From Lewinella sp. W8 (GTDB lineage Bacteria > Bacteroidota > Bacteroidia > Chitinophagales > Saprospiraceae), in the NCBI RefSeq assembly GCF_004375085.3, contig NZ_SNAQ03000028.1, positions 1 to 53,423 on the forward strand: DNA of 53,423 nucleotides, given 5' to 3'. Shown here one piece after another: positions 38,224-48,433 of this stretch (positions are counted from its first letter, which is position 1; the number at the start of each line of letters is the position of its first letter). Under the pieces are notes generated by a model. That model did not search any database. It was not told the DNA's origin and saw only the letters and a list, made by a program, of their open reading frames with translations. Position numbers and translations under genes: made by a program.

Positions 38224-39849
38224 ATGTCCACGACCTTTTCCCTCCCTTCCGTGACGGTGACCACCAGCCTTGCGCCTTACGCCGGCCCATGGACCAACAT
38301 TCAGGCGGCCCATCTCCTGCGCCGAGCAACCTTCGCTCCCCTTAAATCCGAAATCGATCAGGCCGTCAATCTTGGCCTGGCGGGATCCATTAGTAAACTA
38401 TTTGAATCCATTGCGCTGCCGAGTCCTCCGGTATACTACGACTACGAATCGCATCCGACGCTCAACCGGGGAGAATCCTTTATCGGCAGTCACCTTGCAC
38501 CCGATGATCGGAATGCCGACCAGGGGGCCCGCAGACGCGCCATGGAGTCCTGGTGGTTTCTCAGCACCGCCGAACAGGGGTTCAATGTCCGGGATAAGAT
38601 GATGCTCTTCTGGCATAATCACTTCGGCATGGGAGGCATTAATGAGTCTAACCTCATGTACGATTTCCTTACGCGGTACCGGAATTTCGCTACCGGGGAC
38701 TTTCGCGAACTCGTTAGACAAATGACGGTAGATCCCTACATGCTGCAGTTCCTCAACGGAAACCAGAGCACGGCGGCCAATCCGAACGAAAATTATGCTC
38801 GCGAAATCCTGGAGCTTTTCACCATCGGTAAGGGGCCACAGGTTGGCCCGGGAGACTACACGACCTATACCGAAGAAGATATTGTAGAGCTGGCCAAGGC
38901 CTTTACCGGCTGGCGCACGCGCTACTTCAACAGCACCGACCCGGAGAATTATCCGGAAAGCTACTACGTCCCCAATCGCCACGATACTTCCACCAAGCAG
39001 TTGAGTGAACGCTTTGGTAACGTCCAAATTCCTAACGGCGACGAAAACGAATACCGGCAGGTAGTGGACATCATCTTCCAGCAGGATGAAGTAGCGCGCT
39101 ACCTCTGCCGCAAGCTTTACCGCTTCTTCGTCTATTATCGCATTGACGATGCGGTGGAAACGAACGTCATCGAGCCCATGGCGCAAATTCTGATCGATAA
39201 CGATTACGTGGTGGGGCCGGCCATCGAAGCCCTGCTTGCTTCCGAGCACTTCTACCAGGCAGGGATCATTGGTAACCAGATTAAAACCCCGATGGATTTC
39301 GTCCAGAGCCTTTTCCGCCCCCTGGCCTGGTACGAAGGATGGGAAGACGTTTACGATCGTTACCGGGCCGCACGGGTAGCGTTCTTCCACGCCCGGGATA
39401 CGGGTATGCAGATGACCCTTCCGCCAAGTGTGGCCGGCTGGGAAGCCTATTACCAGGAGCCAAGCTACGCCAGGTTATGGCTCAATACTTCCACCATCCA
39501 ACGCCGGACCGACCACATCCGCCGATGTACCCTGCGCCGCTTCTTCTGGGATGGCTCGGGCTACGAAATAGACTGGTTGGCCTTCATCGACGATTTCAGA
39601 AATCCGGCCAACCCCAACACCATGATTGAGGAGTTCGTGGATCGGCTACTTCCCCAACCCCTGCGGGAAGAGCAATTGACGGCCGTAAAGGAACTGCTAC
39701 TGCCGGGTTTACAGGACTTCGTCTGGAGTAGTGAGTACAACAACTATCTGCAAAACCCATTTGACGAAGCCACCCGAATGTCGGTGGAAAACCGGCTAAA
39801 AGAAATGGCCTACGGCTTCCTTCAACTCGCTGAATTTCAGGTACAATAA
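38224..39849 (+). CDS. DUF1800 family protein
   Basis: 541 residues from the ATG at 38224 (MSTTFSLPSVTV); the frame opens earlier. DUF1800 signatures are seen: IQAAHLLRRATFAPLKSEIDQAVNLG, KMMLFWHNHFG, YARELLELFTIG-like YAREILELFTIGKGPQ, LAKAFTGWRTR and PFMDFVQSLFR-type NQIKTPMDFVQSLFRPL. The N-terminus shows no clear signal peptide. The function of the family is not established; members are usually encoded next to a DUF1501 protein, as here (22 nt apart). It is probably secreted together with it or acts on the same substrate. Confidence 0.88.
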   Translation: MSTTFSLPSVTVTTSLAPYAGPWTNIQAAHLLRRATFAPLKSEIDQAVNLGLAGSISKLFESIALPSPPVYYDYESHPTLNRGESFIGSHLAPDDRNADQGARRRAMESWWFLSTAEQGFNVRDKMMLFWHNHFGMGGINESNLMYDFLTRYRNFATGDFRELVRQMTVDPYMLQFLNGNQSTAANPNENYAREILELFTIGKGPQVGPGDYTTYTEEDIVELAKAFTGWRTRYFNSTDPENYPESYYVPNRHDTSTKQLSERFGNVQIPNGDENEYRQVVDIIFQQDEVARYLCRKLYRFFVYYRIDDAVETNVIEPMAQILIDNDYVVGPAIEALLASEHFYQAGIIGNQIKTPMDFVQSLFRPLAWYEGWEDVYDRYRAARVAFFHARDTGMQMTLPPSVAGWEAYYQEPSYARLWLNTSTIQRRTDHIRRCTLRRFFWDGSGYEIDWLAFIDDFRNPANPNTMIEEFVDRLLPQPLREEQLTAVKELLLPGLQDFVWSSEYNNYLQNPFDEATRMSVENRLKEMAYGFLQLAEFQVQ

Positions 39850-39871
39850 TCCCCGCACAAGTAGGTAAATC

Positions 39872-41716
39872 ATGAACAGAAGAAACTTCCTGAGAACAAC
39901 CAGTGCCCTGAGTGTTCCCGCCCTACTGCAGCAGGGAATTGCGGCCAACCCACTGGCCCTTTTTTCACAATTCGCGAGTACGGACAACGACAATATCCTG
40001 GTGCTAATCCGCCTGTCGGGCGGCAACGACGGCCTAAATACCGTCATCGGCCTGGATCAACTTGAGAACCTCCGGCAGGTTCGCGGCAATATCGCCCTAC
40101 CGGATGATGGCATCATCGGGCTGAATACCAAGACCGGGCTCCACGGTGCAATGACCGGCATGCACCAATTATTCAATGACGGCAAATTAGGCATCGTCCA
40201 GGCGGCGGGCTACCCAAACCAGAATCGCTCGCACTTCCGCAGTACGGATATCTGGACCACCGCCTCGGCGGCGGATGAAGTCATCACCACCGGTTGGCTC
40301 GGCCGCTACCTGGAACTGGATCATCCCGATTATCCCACCGGTTACCCCAACGACGATTTCCCCTACCCTCTGGGGATGACGATGGGTAACGTGGTCTCCG
40401 AAACCTGCCAGGGGCAGGCCTCCAACTTCAGCGTGGCGGTCAACAACCCCTTCAACTACCTCTACATCGCTCCGGGGGGAGATACTCCCCTACCCGACAA
40501 CTTCTACGGCGATGAAGTAAGTTTTGTCCGCAACCTGATCGGACAGAGCAATACTTACGGGTCGATCGTCCAGGAGGCCGCCGAAGCGGGAGATACCCGG
40601 TCAGAAAACTACACCGATGGCCGGCTTTCCCCCCAGCTAAGAAACATTGCTACGCTCATCAGTGGTGGCCTGGGAACAAAGGTCTACATTGCCACCCTTG
40701 GTGGCTTCGACACCCATTCCGGACAAACGGCTGGAGACAACACCACCGGCGTCCACGCCGGCCTGCTGCAGGAGCTGAGTGACTCCATCAAAGCCTTCAT
40801 GGAAGACCTCGAATTGCTGGGGGTTTCCCACCGGGTTCTGGGCATGACCTTCAGCGAATTTGGACGACGGATTCGCTCCAACGAAAGTAACGGCTCGGAC
40901 CACGGAGATGCCGCTCCCCTCTTTCTCTTTGGTGATTGCGTGCAGGGTGGCGTCCTGGGCGACTCGCCCGAAATCGATCCCGACGTCGCCCAGAATGTGG
41001 GCGTACCGATGCAGTACGACTTCCGGGACATCTACGGCAGCATTCTCGTTGACTGGTTTGAGGTACCCACCGCCACCGTGCAAAACCTGATCAACGGTGC
41101 CTTCACGTACCTGCCCATTGCCGGCGGCTGTAATACGACGCTTCCGGTAAACCTCCTGAGCATGACCGTAACCGGTTACGACGTAAACGTGGAAGTCGCC
41201 TGGCAAACCGACAATGAAATTGGTAACCGTGGTTTCGTCATTGAGCGAAGTGAAGACGGCCGGAATTTCCGGCGGATCGGCTGGACCCCGGCCGCGTCGG
41301 CCCCCAACAACAGTGTCAGGGAATACAATTTCCGGGACCAGGGCGTATCGAAGGGGAATACGTACTACTACCGGCTAAAGCAGGAAGATCTGGACGGAAA
41401 ATACAATTACAGTCCCGTCAAGGTTGCTCGACTACGGGGTACCGCCATTGCCGACTGGGCGGTAGGCCTGCCCCGGCCTAACCCCGTTAACCCCGACAGT
41501 TACATCAAGGTCTACGCCCCCACCGACGCAACGGCCACCTTTGAGTTGATCGACATCAGTGGCCGGAAAGTACGTACGGGAAGTATTACCCTGGCCGGAG
41601 GCCAGGATAACCGCGTCATGCTCCGCCCCGGCGGCCTGGCTCCCGGCACCTACGTCTGGCGGCTCAGCACCAGGGAGGGTAAACAGTTCGCCCGAAAACT
41701 GATCGTAAACCAATAA
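39872..41716 (+). CDS. DUF1501 family protein with T9SS sorting domain
   Basis: 614 residues. A twin-arginine-like start (MNRRNFLRTTSALSVPALLQ) precedes the DUF1501 domain (VLIRLSGGNDGLNTV, GIVQAAGYPNQNRSHFRSTDIW, ATLGGFDTHSGQ, GMTFSEFGRRIRSNESNGSDHGDAAP). Residues about 440-530 form a fibronectin-like module (AWQTDNEIGNRGFVIERSEDG), and the C-terminal ~75 are a type A T9SS sorting domain (PNPVNPDSYIKVY...FELIDISGRKV...GTYVWRL). It would be carried across the outer membrane by the type IX system. DUF1501 enzymes are linked to alkaline-phosphatase/sulfatase folds, but activity here is unknown. Confidence 0.88.
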   Translation: MNRRNFLRTTSALSVPALLQQGIAANPLALFSQFASTDNDNILVLIRLSGGNDGLNTVIGLDQLENLRQVRGNIALPDDGIIGLNTKTGLHGAMTGMHQLFNDGKLGIVQAAGYPNQNRSHFRSTDIWTTASAADEVITTGWLGRYLELDHPDYPTGYPNDDFPYPLGMTMGNVVSETCQGQASNFSVAVNNPFNYLYIAPGGDTPLPDNFYGDEVSFVRNLIGQSNTYGSIVQEAAEAGDTRSENYTDGRLSPQLRNIATLISGGLGTKVYIATLGGFDTHSGQTAGDNTTGVHAGLLQELSDSIKAFMEDLELLGVSHRVLGMTFSEFGRRIRSNESNGSDHGDAAPLFLFGDCVQGGVLGDSPEIDPDVAQNVGVPMQYDFRDIYGSILVDWFEVPTATVQNLINGAFTYLPIAGGCNTTLPVNLLSMTVTGYDVNVEVAWQTDNEIGNRGFVIERSEDGRNFRRIGWTPAASAPNNSVREYNFRDQGVSKGNTYYYRLKQEDLDGKYNYSPVKVARLRGTAIADWAVGLPRPNPVNPDSYIKVYAPTDATATFELIDISGRKVRTGSITLAGGQDNRVMLRPGGLAPGTYVWRLSTREGKQFARKLIVNQ

Positions 41717-41857
41717 GGGGGGCAGTTCCTCAATTCGGTCCACCAGACCTCTTGTATCGGACAAAGGGATAAAATTCTGGCTTATTTTTAAAATAAAGCT
41801 ATTACCTTTCACCAAAGGTAAAAGGGGCGAGGTGCCCCAGTATTCCAGTACCCCATC

Positions 41858-43018
41858 ATGCACACCCCCAAAACAAACCCAGGCCTTGCCCTGCCCCATC
41901 TGATCAAATGGCGGTTCTTGCTCCAGGCATTCCCTCCCCTTTTGTTCGCACTATTGCTCACCACTTGCTCCGATCCGGTAGAGCCCGTCTTCCGATTTGA
42001 GACGGGATTTCTGCTGCTTGAAGGCCGGATCGTGGACCAGGAAGGGTACAGCGCGATCAGGGTTTCCCGCAACGAGATCATTTTCGGCAATTATGCCCTC
42101 CTGCCCGTCGAGGGCCTAAACCTGGTCAGCATCGACGATGCGGGCAACGAAGTCCAGTGGTCACAGGTGGAGAGCACGAACGAGTACCGTCCGCCCGCGG
42201 ACTTCAAGGCCGAAGCCGGCCGCACCTACTACATCCGGGCCGTCACTCCTCAGGGAGAAGTCGTGGAATCCGAGCCCGAACGGGTCCCCGCAACGGTTCC
42301 CATCGCCGCAGCACGCGTCCAGTTTGAGCAGGAGGCTTACTTTAGTGAGGGGCTGGATCGCTTCGTTCCCGCTTTCCGGTTACTGGTGGACCTTGACGAC
42401 CCCGCGGATGACCGAAATTTTTATCAGTGGCAATACACCGCCTGGCAAACCATCGACGTGTGTGCCAGCTGCCAACGGGCCCGCTGGCGCAACGGGGAAT
42501 GTATTCCCGGGCCGGACACCAGATTCGTTAACCGCTGGGATTACCTCTGCGATGCGACCTGCTGGGTTTCTTCGCGGGGCAAAAACCTGAACATCCTCAG
42601 TGATGAGTTCAGTCAGGGTCGGCGCATCACGGGAGTGGAAGCCGGACGGGAAGATTTTGCCCGGCCGGGAGGGCTGCTCTTTGAGGTGGAGCAGTACAGT
42701 ATTTCCAAGAAGGCCTACGACTATAACGTCGTCCTGCAGAATCTCGCCGAGGGCGCCAGTGGGCTGAATGCCCCCCTACCCGCCCCGCTGATTGGCAACC
42801 TGCTTGATCGAAGCGAAAATAAGGTCGACGTGCTCGGCTTCGTGGGCGTTGCGGCCCTGGATATTGAACGGGTTTACCTGAACCGGGATACGGTAAACGG
42901 TACTTCCCTGCCCTACGACGGACAAATTATTCTGGAGCCCGTAATGCCTTCTCCGCCGGTTGCTCCCTGTGAGGGAGGAACCCGCACCCGCCAGCGACCG
43001 GTGGGCTGGCCCGAATAA
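41858..43018 (+). CDS. DUF4249 outer-membrane lipoprotein
   Basis: 386 residues. The lipobox LLLTTC puts the lipidated Cys at 37, after a longish N-terminus. The DUF4249 beta-sandwich follows (LLEGRIVDQEGYSAIRVSR, NEYRPPADFKAEAGRTYYIRAVTPQGEVVESEPERVP), with a cysteine-rich insertion (CASCQRARWRNGECIPGP..., CDATCW). DUF4249 genes are typically next to a TonB-dependent receptor, as here (the receptor starts 175 nt later), and probably act as its surface partner in nutrient uptake. A GGCACCTGCGC-like repeat lies in between. Confidence 0.85.
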   Translation: MHTPKTNPGLALPHLIKWRFLLQAFPPLLFALLLTTCSDPVEPVFRFETGFLLLEGRIVDQEGYSAIRVSRNEIIFGNYALLPVEGLNLVSIDDAGNEVQWSQVESTNEYRPPADFKAEAGRTYYIRAVTPQGEVVESEPERVPATVPIAAARVQFEQEAYFSEGLDRFVPAFRLLVDLDDPADDRNFYQWQYTAWQTIDVCASCQRARWRNGECIPGPDTRFVNRWDYLCDATCWVSSRGKNLNILSDEFSQGRRITGVEAGREDFARPGGLLFEVEQYSISKKAYDYNVVLQNLAEGASGLNAPLPAPLIGNLLDRSENKVDVLGFVGVAALDIERVYLNRDTVNGTSLPYDGQIILEPVMPSPPVAPCEGGTRTRQRPVGWPE

Positions 43019-43042
43019 ACCTGGCTCCTCGCTAATTACTCT

Positions 43043-43059
43043 GCACCTGCGGTCACGCC
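43043..43059 (+). repeat. GGCACCTGCGC hairpin repeat, copy 7 (between DUF4249 and TonB receptor)
   Basis: TGCACCT-GCG-GTCA-CGC-C. The stem is 3 bp. Confidence 0.6.
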
Positions 43060-43193
43060 AAATAATCGGCCTTACCCGCCCAGCCAGGCTTCCGTTGCCA
43101 GTACTGATTCTGACACTCCCAATGAGTTTCGCCCCCAAGGTCAAAATTTAGGACCGTCCTCCACCAAATGACCTCCTTTACACTCCCCATTCT

Positions 43194-45608
43194 ATGAGAT
43201 TCTCCCTTTTCTTCCTCCTCCTGATCGTCGGATTGACGGGTGCGTTTGCCCAGTCCTACCCCGTTGACATCCGCACGGTAGACGCCGAAAGCAATACGCC
43301 GCTGGGTTTTGTCAACGTCCAGGTGGAGGGTACTTCCCTGGCGGGCACCACGGATTCCGAGGGCGCCCTACAACTGGAAATACCGGCCGGGCGCCAACGG
43401 CTGCTGGCCTCCTTCCTGGGGTACGAGGCCATACAGATGGACCTCCGCGTTACCGGCCCTCAGACCGTGACGCTCCGCCTGGAGCCCACCGCCCAGCAAC
43501 TGGAAACCATTGAGGTAAGCTCCAACGACGCCAGCGACCGGCTGGAACGGCCGCTGATGGGAGTGGAACGACTGAGTATCAAGGAAATAGAAATTCTGCC
43601 CGTTGCCCTGGGAGAAGTCGACGTATTCCGCGGACTACAACTACAATCCGGCGTCAACTCGGCGGGGGAAGCCAGTAACGGTCTCAGTGTACGGGGAGGA
43701 ACGATTGACCAAAACCTCGTGCTCCTGGACGGCGCACCGATCTTCACCCCCACCCACCTGTTTGGACTTTTCTCGGTGTTTACCCCCGATGCGGTAGGTA
43801 AGGTGGATTTATTCCGGGCCAATATTCCCGCGAGATTCGGTGGTCGGGTGTCCTCGGTCCTCGACGTTCGCTCGCGGAACCCCAACACCGATAAGTTTAA
43901 AATGCAGGGAGGGCTAGGGCTGGTCTCGAGTCACCTCAGTGTGGAGACTCCACTTACCAAAGACAACAAACTCCAGGTGCTGGCCGCCGGACGAGCGGGA
44001 TTCAACGACTTTGTCTTCGGTCTGGTGGAACGCCTGAAGAACACCAGGAGCCGCTTCGTAGACGGCACCCTGAAACTTCGCTACCTGGCCAACGACAAGA
44101 ACATCTTTACTTTTTCCGGCTTCTACTCCAAGGATTTTTACGAGATCGACCTCATCAACTCCTTTGGTGGCATCGTAGCGGAAAGTAACCAGAACGACTA
44201 CTTTACCCTAAACGGCAGCCTGGAGTGGTTGAAGATTTTTTCCGATAAAACAAGCCTCCAAACCCGCCTGGTGAGCAGCAACCACGTCCCGAAAGTGCTG
44301 TTTCCCCAGTCGAACACGGATAATGTCGTCACCTACAGCTCCCAAATTCAGTACAAGAGTATCCAGTCCATTCTCGATCACCAGACGGACGGCGGGCACC
44401 TGTTGTCCGGGGGCGTACAACTGATTCGCTACGATCTTCAACCCGGTGAGCTGGATCCCGGCGGAGTTGAAAGCATCAACCCCGTTACCCTGACCAACGA
44501 ACAGGCCATCGAGGCCAGCGTTTTTGCCGAGGATGAATGGACCGTCAGTGACCGCCTCACGCTTTCGCTCGGACTTCGGTACACCTACTTCAGTCAACTC
44601 GGCCCCGGGGAACTTCGCACTTACGAGGACGGTCAGGAGATTACCGCCGACTTCCTCACGGGAACGACCAGCTTCGGAGCCGGAGAAAACATGCAATCGT
44701 ACGGCGGGCTCGAACCCCGCTTTGGCATGAGTTACCAGCTCAGTGACCGGGCCAGTTTCAAAGCGGCTTACGCCCTTAACCGGCAGTATCTCCAGAACAT
44801 CTTCAACGCGACCACTCCCCTACCCACCAGCCGCTGGAAAACCTCCGACAACAACATCCTCCCCCAACGGGCAGAACTGTACAGTGCGGGCTTATTCTTC
44901 CTGCCCGGCTCGGGTAAGTATGAGTTAAGCCTCGAAGGCTATTACCGGCAGATTGCCAACCTCCTGGAGTACAAGCCCGGAGCGGAGTTCTTCCTGAACC
45001 CGGAAGTAGAGACGGACCTGGTCCAGGGAGAAGGCAAGGCCTATGGCGTGGAAGTGGGGGTCCGCAAAGCCAAGGGTATGCTCACCGGAGAAATCAACTA
45101 TGCCTACGCCCGCAGTCTTAACCGGGTGAACGGGTCCACCTTTTCCACCCGGATTAACGGTGGAGACTGGTATAACGGCTACTTCGATCAGCCCCACACC
45201 CTGAACACCAACATTACCCTGGACGACGGAACCACCCACCGGCTGAGCTTCAATTTCGTCCTACAGAGTAACCGACCCTACACGGTCCCCAACGGATTTC
45301 TGACCATTGACGAGCTTCCCGTTCCGATTTTCCTGGAGCGAAACAACGATCGGTTGCCAACCTATCACCGACTCGACTTCAGCTGGACGATCACCAATCC
45401 GCTGATGGTTAAAAAGCGCTGGACGGGAGACTGGACCTTCACCGTCTATAACCTCTACGGACGCAAAAATGCTTACAACATCTACTACTTGCCCCGTTCC
45501 GCCGGTGGCCCTTCGGAGGTGTTCGGAGCAAGTCCGCTGGGCAGCTATCGCCTGACCATCTTCGGCGCGCCCATCGTGAGCTTATCGTACAATTTCACCT
45601 TTGAGTAG
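43194..45608 (+). CDS. TonB-dependent receptor with N-terminal carboxypeptidase-D regulatory-like domain
   Basis: 804 residues. A signal peptide (FSLFFLLLIVGLTGAFAQ) leads to a CarboxypepD_reg-like domain (VDAESNTPLGFVNVQVEGTSLAGTTDSEG, about 22-100), a plug domain (VDVFRGLQLQSGVNSAGEASNGLSVRGGTIDQNLVLLDGAP) and a C-terminal beta-barrel ending SLSYNFTFE, with a final aromatic residue pair. It imports a bulky ligand across the outer membrane using TonB energy; the substrate is unknown. It pairs with the DUF4249 lipoprotein, as usual in Bacteroidota. Confidence 0.93.
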   Translation: MRFSLFFLLLIVGLTGAFAQSYPVDIRTVDAESNTPLGFVNVQVEGTSLAGTTDSEGALQLEIPAGRQRLLASFLGYEAIQMDLRVTGPQTVTLRLEPTAQQLETIEVSSNDASDRLERPLMGVERLSIKEIEILPVALGEVDVFRGLQLQSGVNSAGEASNGLSVRGGTIDQNLVLLDGAPIFTPTHLFGLFSVFTPDAVGKVDLFRANIPARFGGRVSSVLDVRSRNPNTDKFKMQGGLGLVSSHLSVETPLTKDNKLQVLAAGRAGFNDFVFGLVERLKNTRSRFVDGTLKLRYLANDKNIFTFSGFYSKDFYEIDLINSFGGIVAESNQNDYFTLNGSLEWLKIFSDKTSLQTRLVSSNHVPKVLFPQSNTDNVVTYSSQIQYKSIQSILDHQTDGGHLLSGGVQLIRYDLQPGELDPGGVESINPVTLTNEQAIEASVFAEDEWTVSDRLTLSLGLRYTYFSQLGPGELRTYEDGQEITADFLTGTTSFGAGENMQSYGGLEPRFGMSYQLSDRASFKAAYALNRQYLQNIFNATTPLPTSRWKTSDNNILPQRAELYSAGLFFLPGSGKYELSLEGYYRQIANLLEYKPGAEFFLNPEVETDLVQGEGKAYGVEVGVRKAKGMLTGEINYAYARSLNRVNGSTFSTRINGGDWYNGYFDQPHTLNTNITLDDGTTHRLSFNFVLQSNRPYTVPNGFLTIDELPVPIFLERNNDRLPTYHRLDFSWTITNPLMVKKRWTGDWTFTVYNLYGRKNAYNIYYLPRSAGGPSEVFGASPLGSYRLTIFGAPIVSLSYNFTFE

Positions 45609-45622
45609 GGGCTGTTCATGAG

Positions 45623-45642
45623 GGCGCTAACGCGCAGGTGCC
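45623..45642 (-). repeat. GGCACCTGCGC hairpin repeat, copy 8
   Basis: On the minus strand GGCACCT-GCGC-GTTA-GCGC-C. Downstream bases ATGAACCGGGAAGGG match the flank of copy 6. It lies between convergent genes (ends 45608 and 45706). Confidence 0.8.
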
Positions 45643-45705
45643 ATGAACCGGGAAGGGCCAGGTTTCCTGGTAACCAATCATTGAGAAGGATGGTCCCCGG
45701 CAGCA

Positions 45706-47010
45706 TTAATTAGTACGGACCACCCTTTTCCAGATTTCCTTGCCGTCCGAAAGCCTGATGCGCAGGAAGTACATCCCCAACGGTAGATCCCGGGCGGCCA
45801 GACGCAATGATCGCGCAGCGGGATGGTATGCTTCCAGGCGCTGTCCACCGGCCGTAAGTACGGTCACCTCCCGCATTTCCTGCGTACTGTTCAGGTTAAG
45901 GACATCCGTCACCGGATTGGGGAAAATGGCAACGGTCTCCTCCCTCGACGGGGAAGCAGTTGAGGTGGCGCACTCCAGGCCATTTATCCTTGCCCAAACC
46001 TCCTCATTGTAGTCCACGGCGATCAGTCCACCCTCCCGAAAAGCATCCCCCATTCTGATCCAGACGAGGTTCTCTTCCGGCACTACGTTGATCAGCTGTC
46101 CGTCCTTCCCCATCGCCACGTAAGTACTGGCGGGGGCACTGGGGGTCAGCGGCCGATTAAACACCTGCCGTACCTGGGGTACCATGAGGCGATCCTTGCC
46201 GTTTAACCACCACAGGTATCCGTATGCGGGATTCAGGTCTTGTGAGCTGGTGATCATTTCCCGGTGGTAGGTCGTATCGTCAAGGATACGGGTTCCGTCC
46301 CATACTCCCCCGTTGAGCATCAGCAGACCAAAACGGGCCATGCTTCGTGCGTTACTGGCGTAAATCCGGTTATAGCCCAGGGTCAGAAAGCCACCGTTCA
46401 TTCCGATACGATTTCTCAGCCGACCAAGCAGATACTGGTTGAGGGGAATACCCGTAGCCGCCGGCAATATGGCCGTCAGCTGAGTGTACGAACCATTGTG
46501 GTAGGCCCAGCGGGTACCGGCATCCGCCAGGTACTCCAGACACTCGGGGTCCGTGCAGAAATCTCCCTGGCGATCGTCAAGGCCGGAAGTTTGGGAAAGG
46601 AGATTGCGGACGGAAATCGCCGACTCCTGTTCCGGGGTGGCGCTGGTCCATCCCGGTCCCAAATAATCACTGGCGGAATCATCAAGGTCCAGATACCCTT
46701 CCTGCTGGGCAATTCCGATGAGCATGGCCGTAACGGTTTTTCCCGCAGAATTCCATAGCCACAGGCTGTCTGGCCCAAAGTTGTTGTAATATTCTTCCAT
46801 GACGATCTTCCCGTCCTTGAGTAGAATAAAGGCTCGGGTATTGCTTTGCTCCAGAAAGTCGCTTAGCGCACGAACTCCTTCCGGGCAATACCCTAAGGTC
46901 GTGGGGGCAGTCTCTTCCCAGGCTCCGCCATCGATCGGAGGGAAATAAAGCGACTGGCCGGGCAGGCCGGGTAGTAGTAACAGCAAGGGCAATAGGAGGA
47001 ATAGTCTCAT
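45706..47010 (-). CDS. Secreted serine hydrolase (beta-lactamase/PBP-like fold) with T9SS sorting domain
   Basis: 434 residues. After a signal peptide (LFLLLPLLLLLPGLPGQS), the serine-hydrolase domain shows the SxxK motif S88-AGK (WLWNSAGKTVTAM), the YxN motif Y170-HN (RWAYHNGSY), and a late region (VAMGKDGQLINVVPEENLVW) where the third motif would be. It belongs to the class C beta-lactamase-related group of hydrolases, whose members have varied activities (esterase, D-aminopeptidase). The last 75 residues form a type A T9SS sorting domain (FPNPVTDVLNLNSTQEMREVTV...GMYFLRIRLSDG). Start ATG at 47010. Confidence 0.87.
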   Translation of the reverse strand: MRLFLLLPLLLLLPGLPGQSLYFPPIDGGAWEETAPTTLGYCPEGVRALSDFLEQSNTRAFILLKDGKIVMEEYYNNFGPDSLWLWNSAGKTVTAMLIGIAQQEGYLDLDDSASDYLGPGWTSATPEQESAISVRNLLSQTSGLDDRQGDFCTDPECLEYLADAGTRWAYHNGSYTQLTAILPAATGIPLNQYLLGRLRNRIGMNGGFLTLGYNRIYASNARSMARFGLLMLNGGVWDGTRILDDTTYHREMITSSQDLNPAYGYLWWLNGKDRLMVPQVRQVFNRPLTPSAPASTYVAMGKDGQLINVVPEENLVWIRMGDAFREGGLIAVDYNEEVWARINGLECATSTASPSREETVAIFPNPVTDVLNLNSTQEMREVTVLTAGGQRLEAYHPAARSLRLAARDLPLGMYFLRIRLSDGKEIWKRVVRTN

Positions 47011-47087
47011 CGAATGGGTTTTCTTCTATGACTATTAATCCTTTTCAAAGTTTATTCCCTACCCGCAAGTCATCTAAAAAACAGAAA

Positions 47088-48257
47088 CTACCGACGACAG
47101 GCTTTCAGGGCCTCCACCATCAGTTCAAGTTCCTTCACCGTGTTATAGACGTGGGGAGATACCCGGATGGCATCACCACGGTAACTGACCGTTAGGCCCC
47201 TTTCCGCAAAAGCATCGGGGATCTTATCCGTAGCGATGCTGTCCGGGACCCTGATCCCGACCAGGTGATGCGCCCGCTCGGTGGGAAGGATAATATCTAG
47301 CGCCATCAGTTCGGGGATGACGGCCTCCCAGAGCTTTGCGCAATAGTGCTGAATATTCTTCAGTCCCCACGCATTCACCTGTTGCAGTGCCGCTTCCTGC
47401 ATGGGGGTGATGATGAAGTTGGAATGTTCTCCTACCGAATAGCGATTTGCCAGCGGCCGGTATTCCTCACGGTAGTTGACGAGGTTGCGGAAGTCTTCAC
47501 TGCCCGCGCGATTGATCCAATTCTCTTCCAGGGGTTCTCCTTCGTCCATCCGGGCACCGTAATAAGCGTAGCCACAGCCGTAGGGTCCCATCAACCATTT
47601 GTAGCCGCCCGCCACGATCGCATCTGGTCGAATCTCTTCCACCGAGAAGGGCATCGCTCCCAGTGACTGGGTACCATCGATCACTAACCACGCCCCTACG
47701 TCATCCGTCCGCTGACGAATCGCGGCCAAGTCAAATAAACTTCCGTCCGCCCAGTGAATATTGGCAATGGCTACGGCGGCGGTTTGTGGATTAATGGCCT
47801 CCAGCACTTTCTGGTTCCAGGACGTTTTGTCCCCCTCCTGGGGGCGGGAAATAACCCGCAGGGTCGCTCCCGTTAGCTGGCATTTCTTGTGCCAGGCGTA
47901 GTAATTGCTGGGGAATTGATCTTCCACCACAATGATGTGCTGATTGGCCGAAAGGGGAAGGTTTTTGGCCACGGTGGCAATCCCGTAGCTGGCCGCAGGA
48001 ATGAGGGCAATCCGCTGAGCTTCCCGGCACCCAATCAGGCGGGAAAATTGTTGCTTTACCGATTCAACGGGACCAAAAAACTGGTCGATGGGCATGGAGG
48101 AATTGTGTTCCCGCCAATCCAGGGCGTGTCGTGCAGCTGCCGCCACACTTTTCAGTTGCGGGGCCCGCGAGGCCCCGTTCAGGTAGCCCCGGATGGCAGG
48201 AGTCGGAAAGAGATCGGCCTGGCAGCGAAGGGAAGCCGGAGGAGCAAGTGGATTCAT
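47088..48257 (-). CDS. Class V aminotransferase family protein
   Basis: About 389 residues from the ATG at 48257 (MNPLAPPASLRC); a TTG at 48284 would add nine. The PLP Lys is in VAGGYKWLMGPYG, as in class V aminotransferases and cysteine desulfurases, preceded by the PLP-binding Asp in WLVIDGTQSLGAM and IANIHWADGSL. The C-terminal part (HLVGIRVPDSI, VSYRGDAIRVSPHVYNT) is conserved too. No conserved catalytic Cys of a desulfurase is evident, so a transaminase or lyase is more likely; substrate unknown. It is divergent from the antiporter gene and 77 nt upstream (in its reading direction) of the serine hydrolase. Confidence 0.85.
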   Translation of the reverse strand: MNPLAPPASLRCQADLFPTPAIRGYLNGASRAPQLKSVAAAARHALDWREHNSSMPIDQFFGPVESVKQQFSRLIGCREAQRIALIPAASYGIATVAKNLPLSANQHIIVVEDQFPSNYYAWHKKCQLTGATLRVISRPQEGDKTSWNQKVLEAINPQTAAVAIANIHWADGSLFDLAAIRQRTDDVGAWLVIDGTQSLGAMPFSVEEIRPDAIVAGGYKWLMGPYGCGYAYYGARMDEGEPLEENWINRAGSEDFRNLVNYREEYRPLANRYSVGEHSNFIITPMQEAALQQVNAWGLKNIQHYCAKLWEAVIPELMALDIILPTERAHHLVGIRVPDSIATDKIPDAFAERGLTVSYRGDAIRVSPHVYNTVKELELMVEALKACRR

Positions 48258-48433
48258 GGAGCTAAAATACTGTTCGAATTCCAATCCTCCAGCAGCGGAT
48301 ACTTTTCCTTCTTCTCTGCCGATTGATCCTGACGGTGTTCCGTGGCCAGATCAAAACAATTACCCCCTAACGAGGATATGCGTCCAAACATCTACTGACC
48401 TACCGGGGTTTCCGAGGTAGACATTCCTACCAC

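Noticed and set aside
38224..41716. DUF1800/DUF1501 pair as a novel system
   Set aside because: The pair is common in Bacteroidota and Planctomycetes; it is unexplained in function but not new.
41717..41857. Possible hairpin repeat between the DUF1501 and DUF4249 genes (GAGGTGCCCC)
   Set aside because: It lacks the GCGC stem and fits no copy; likely chance.
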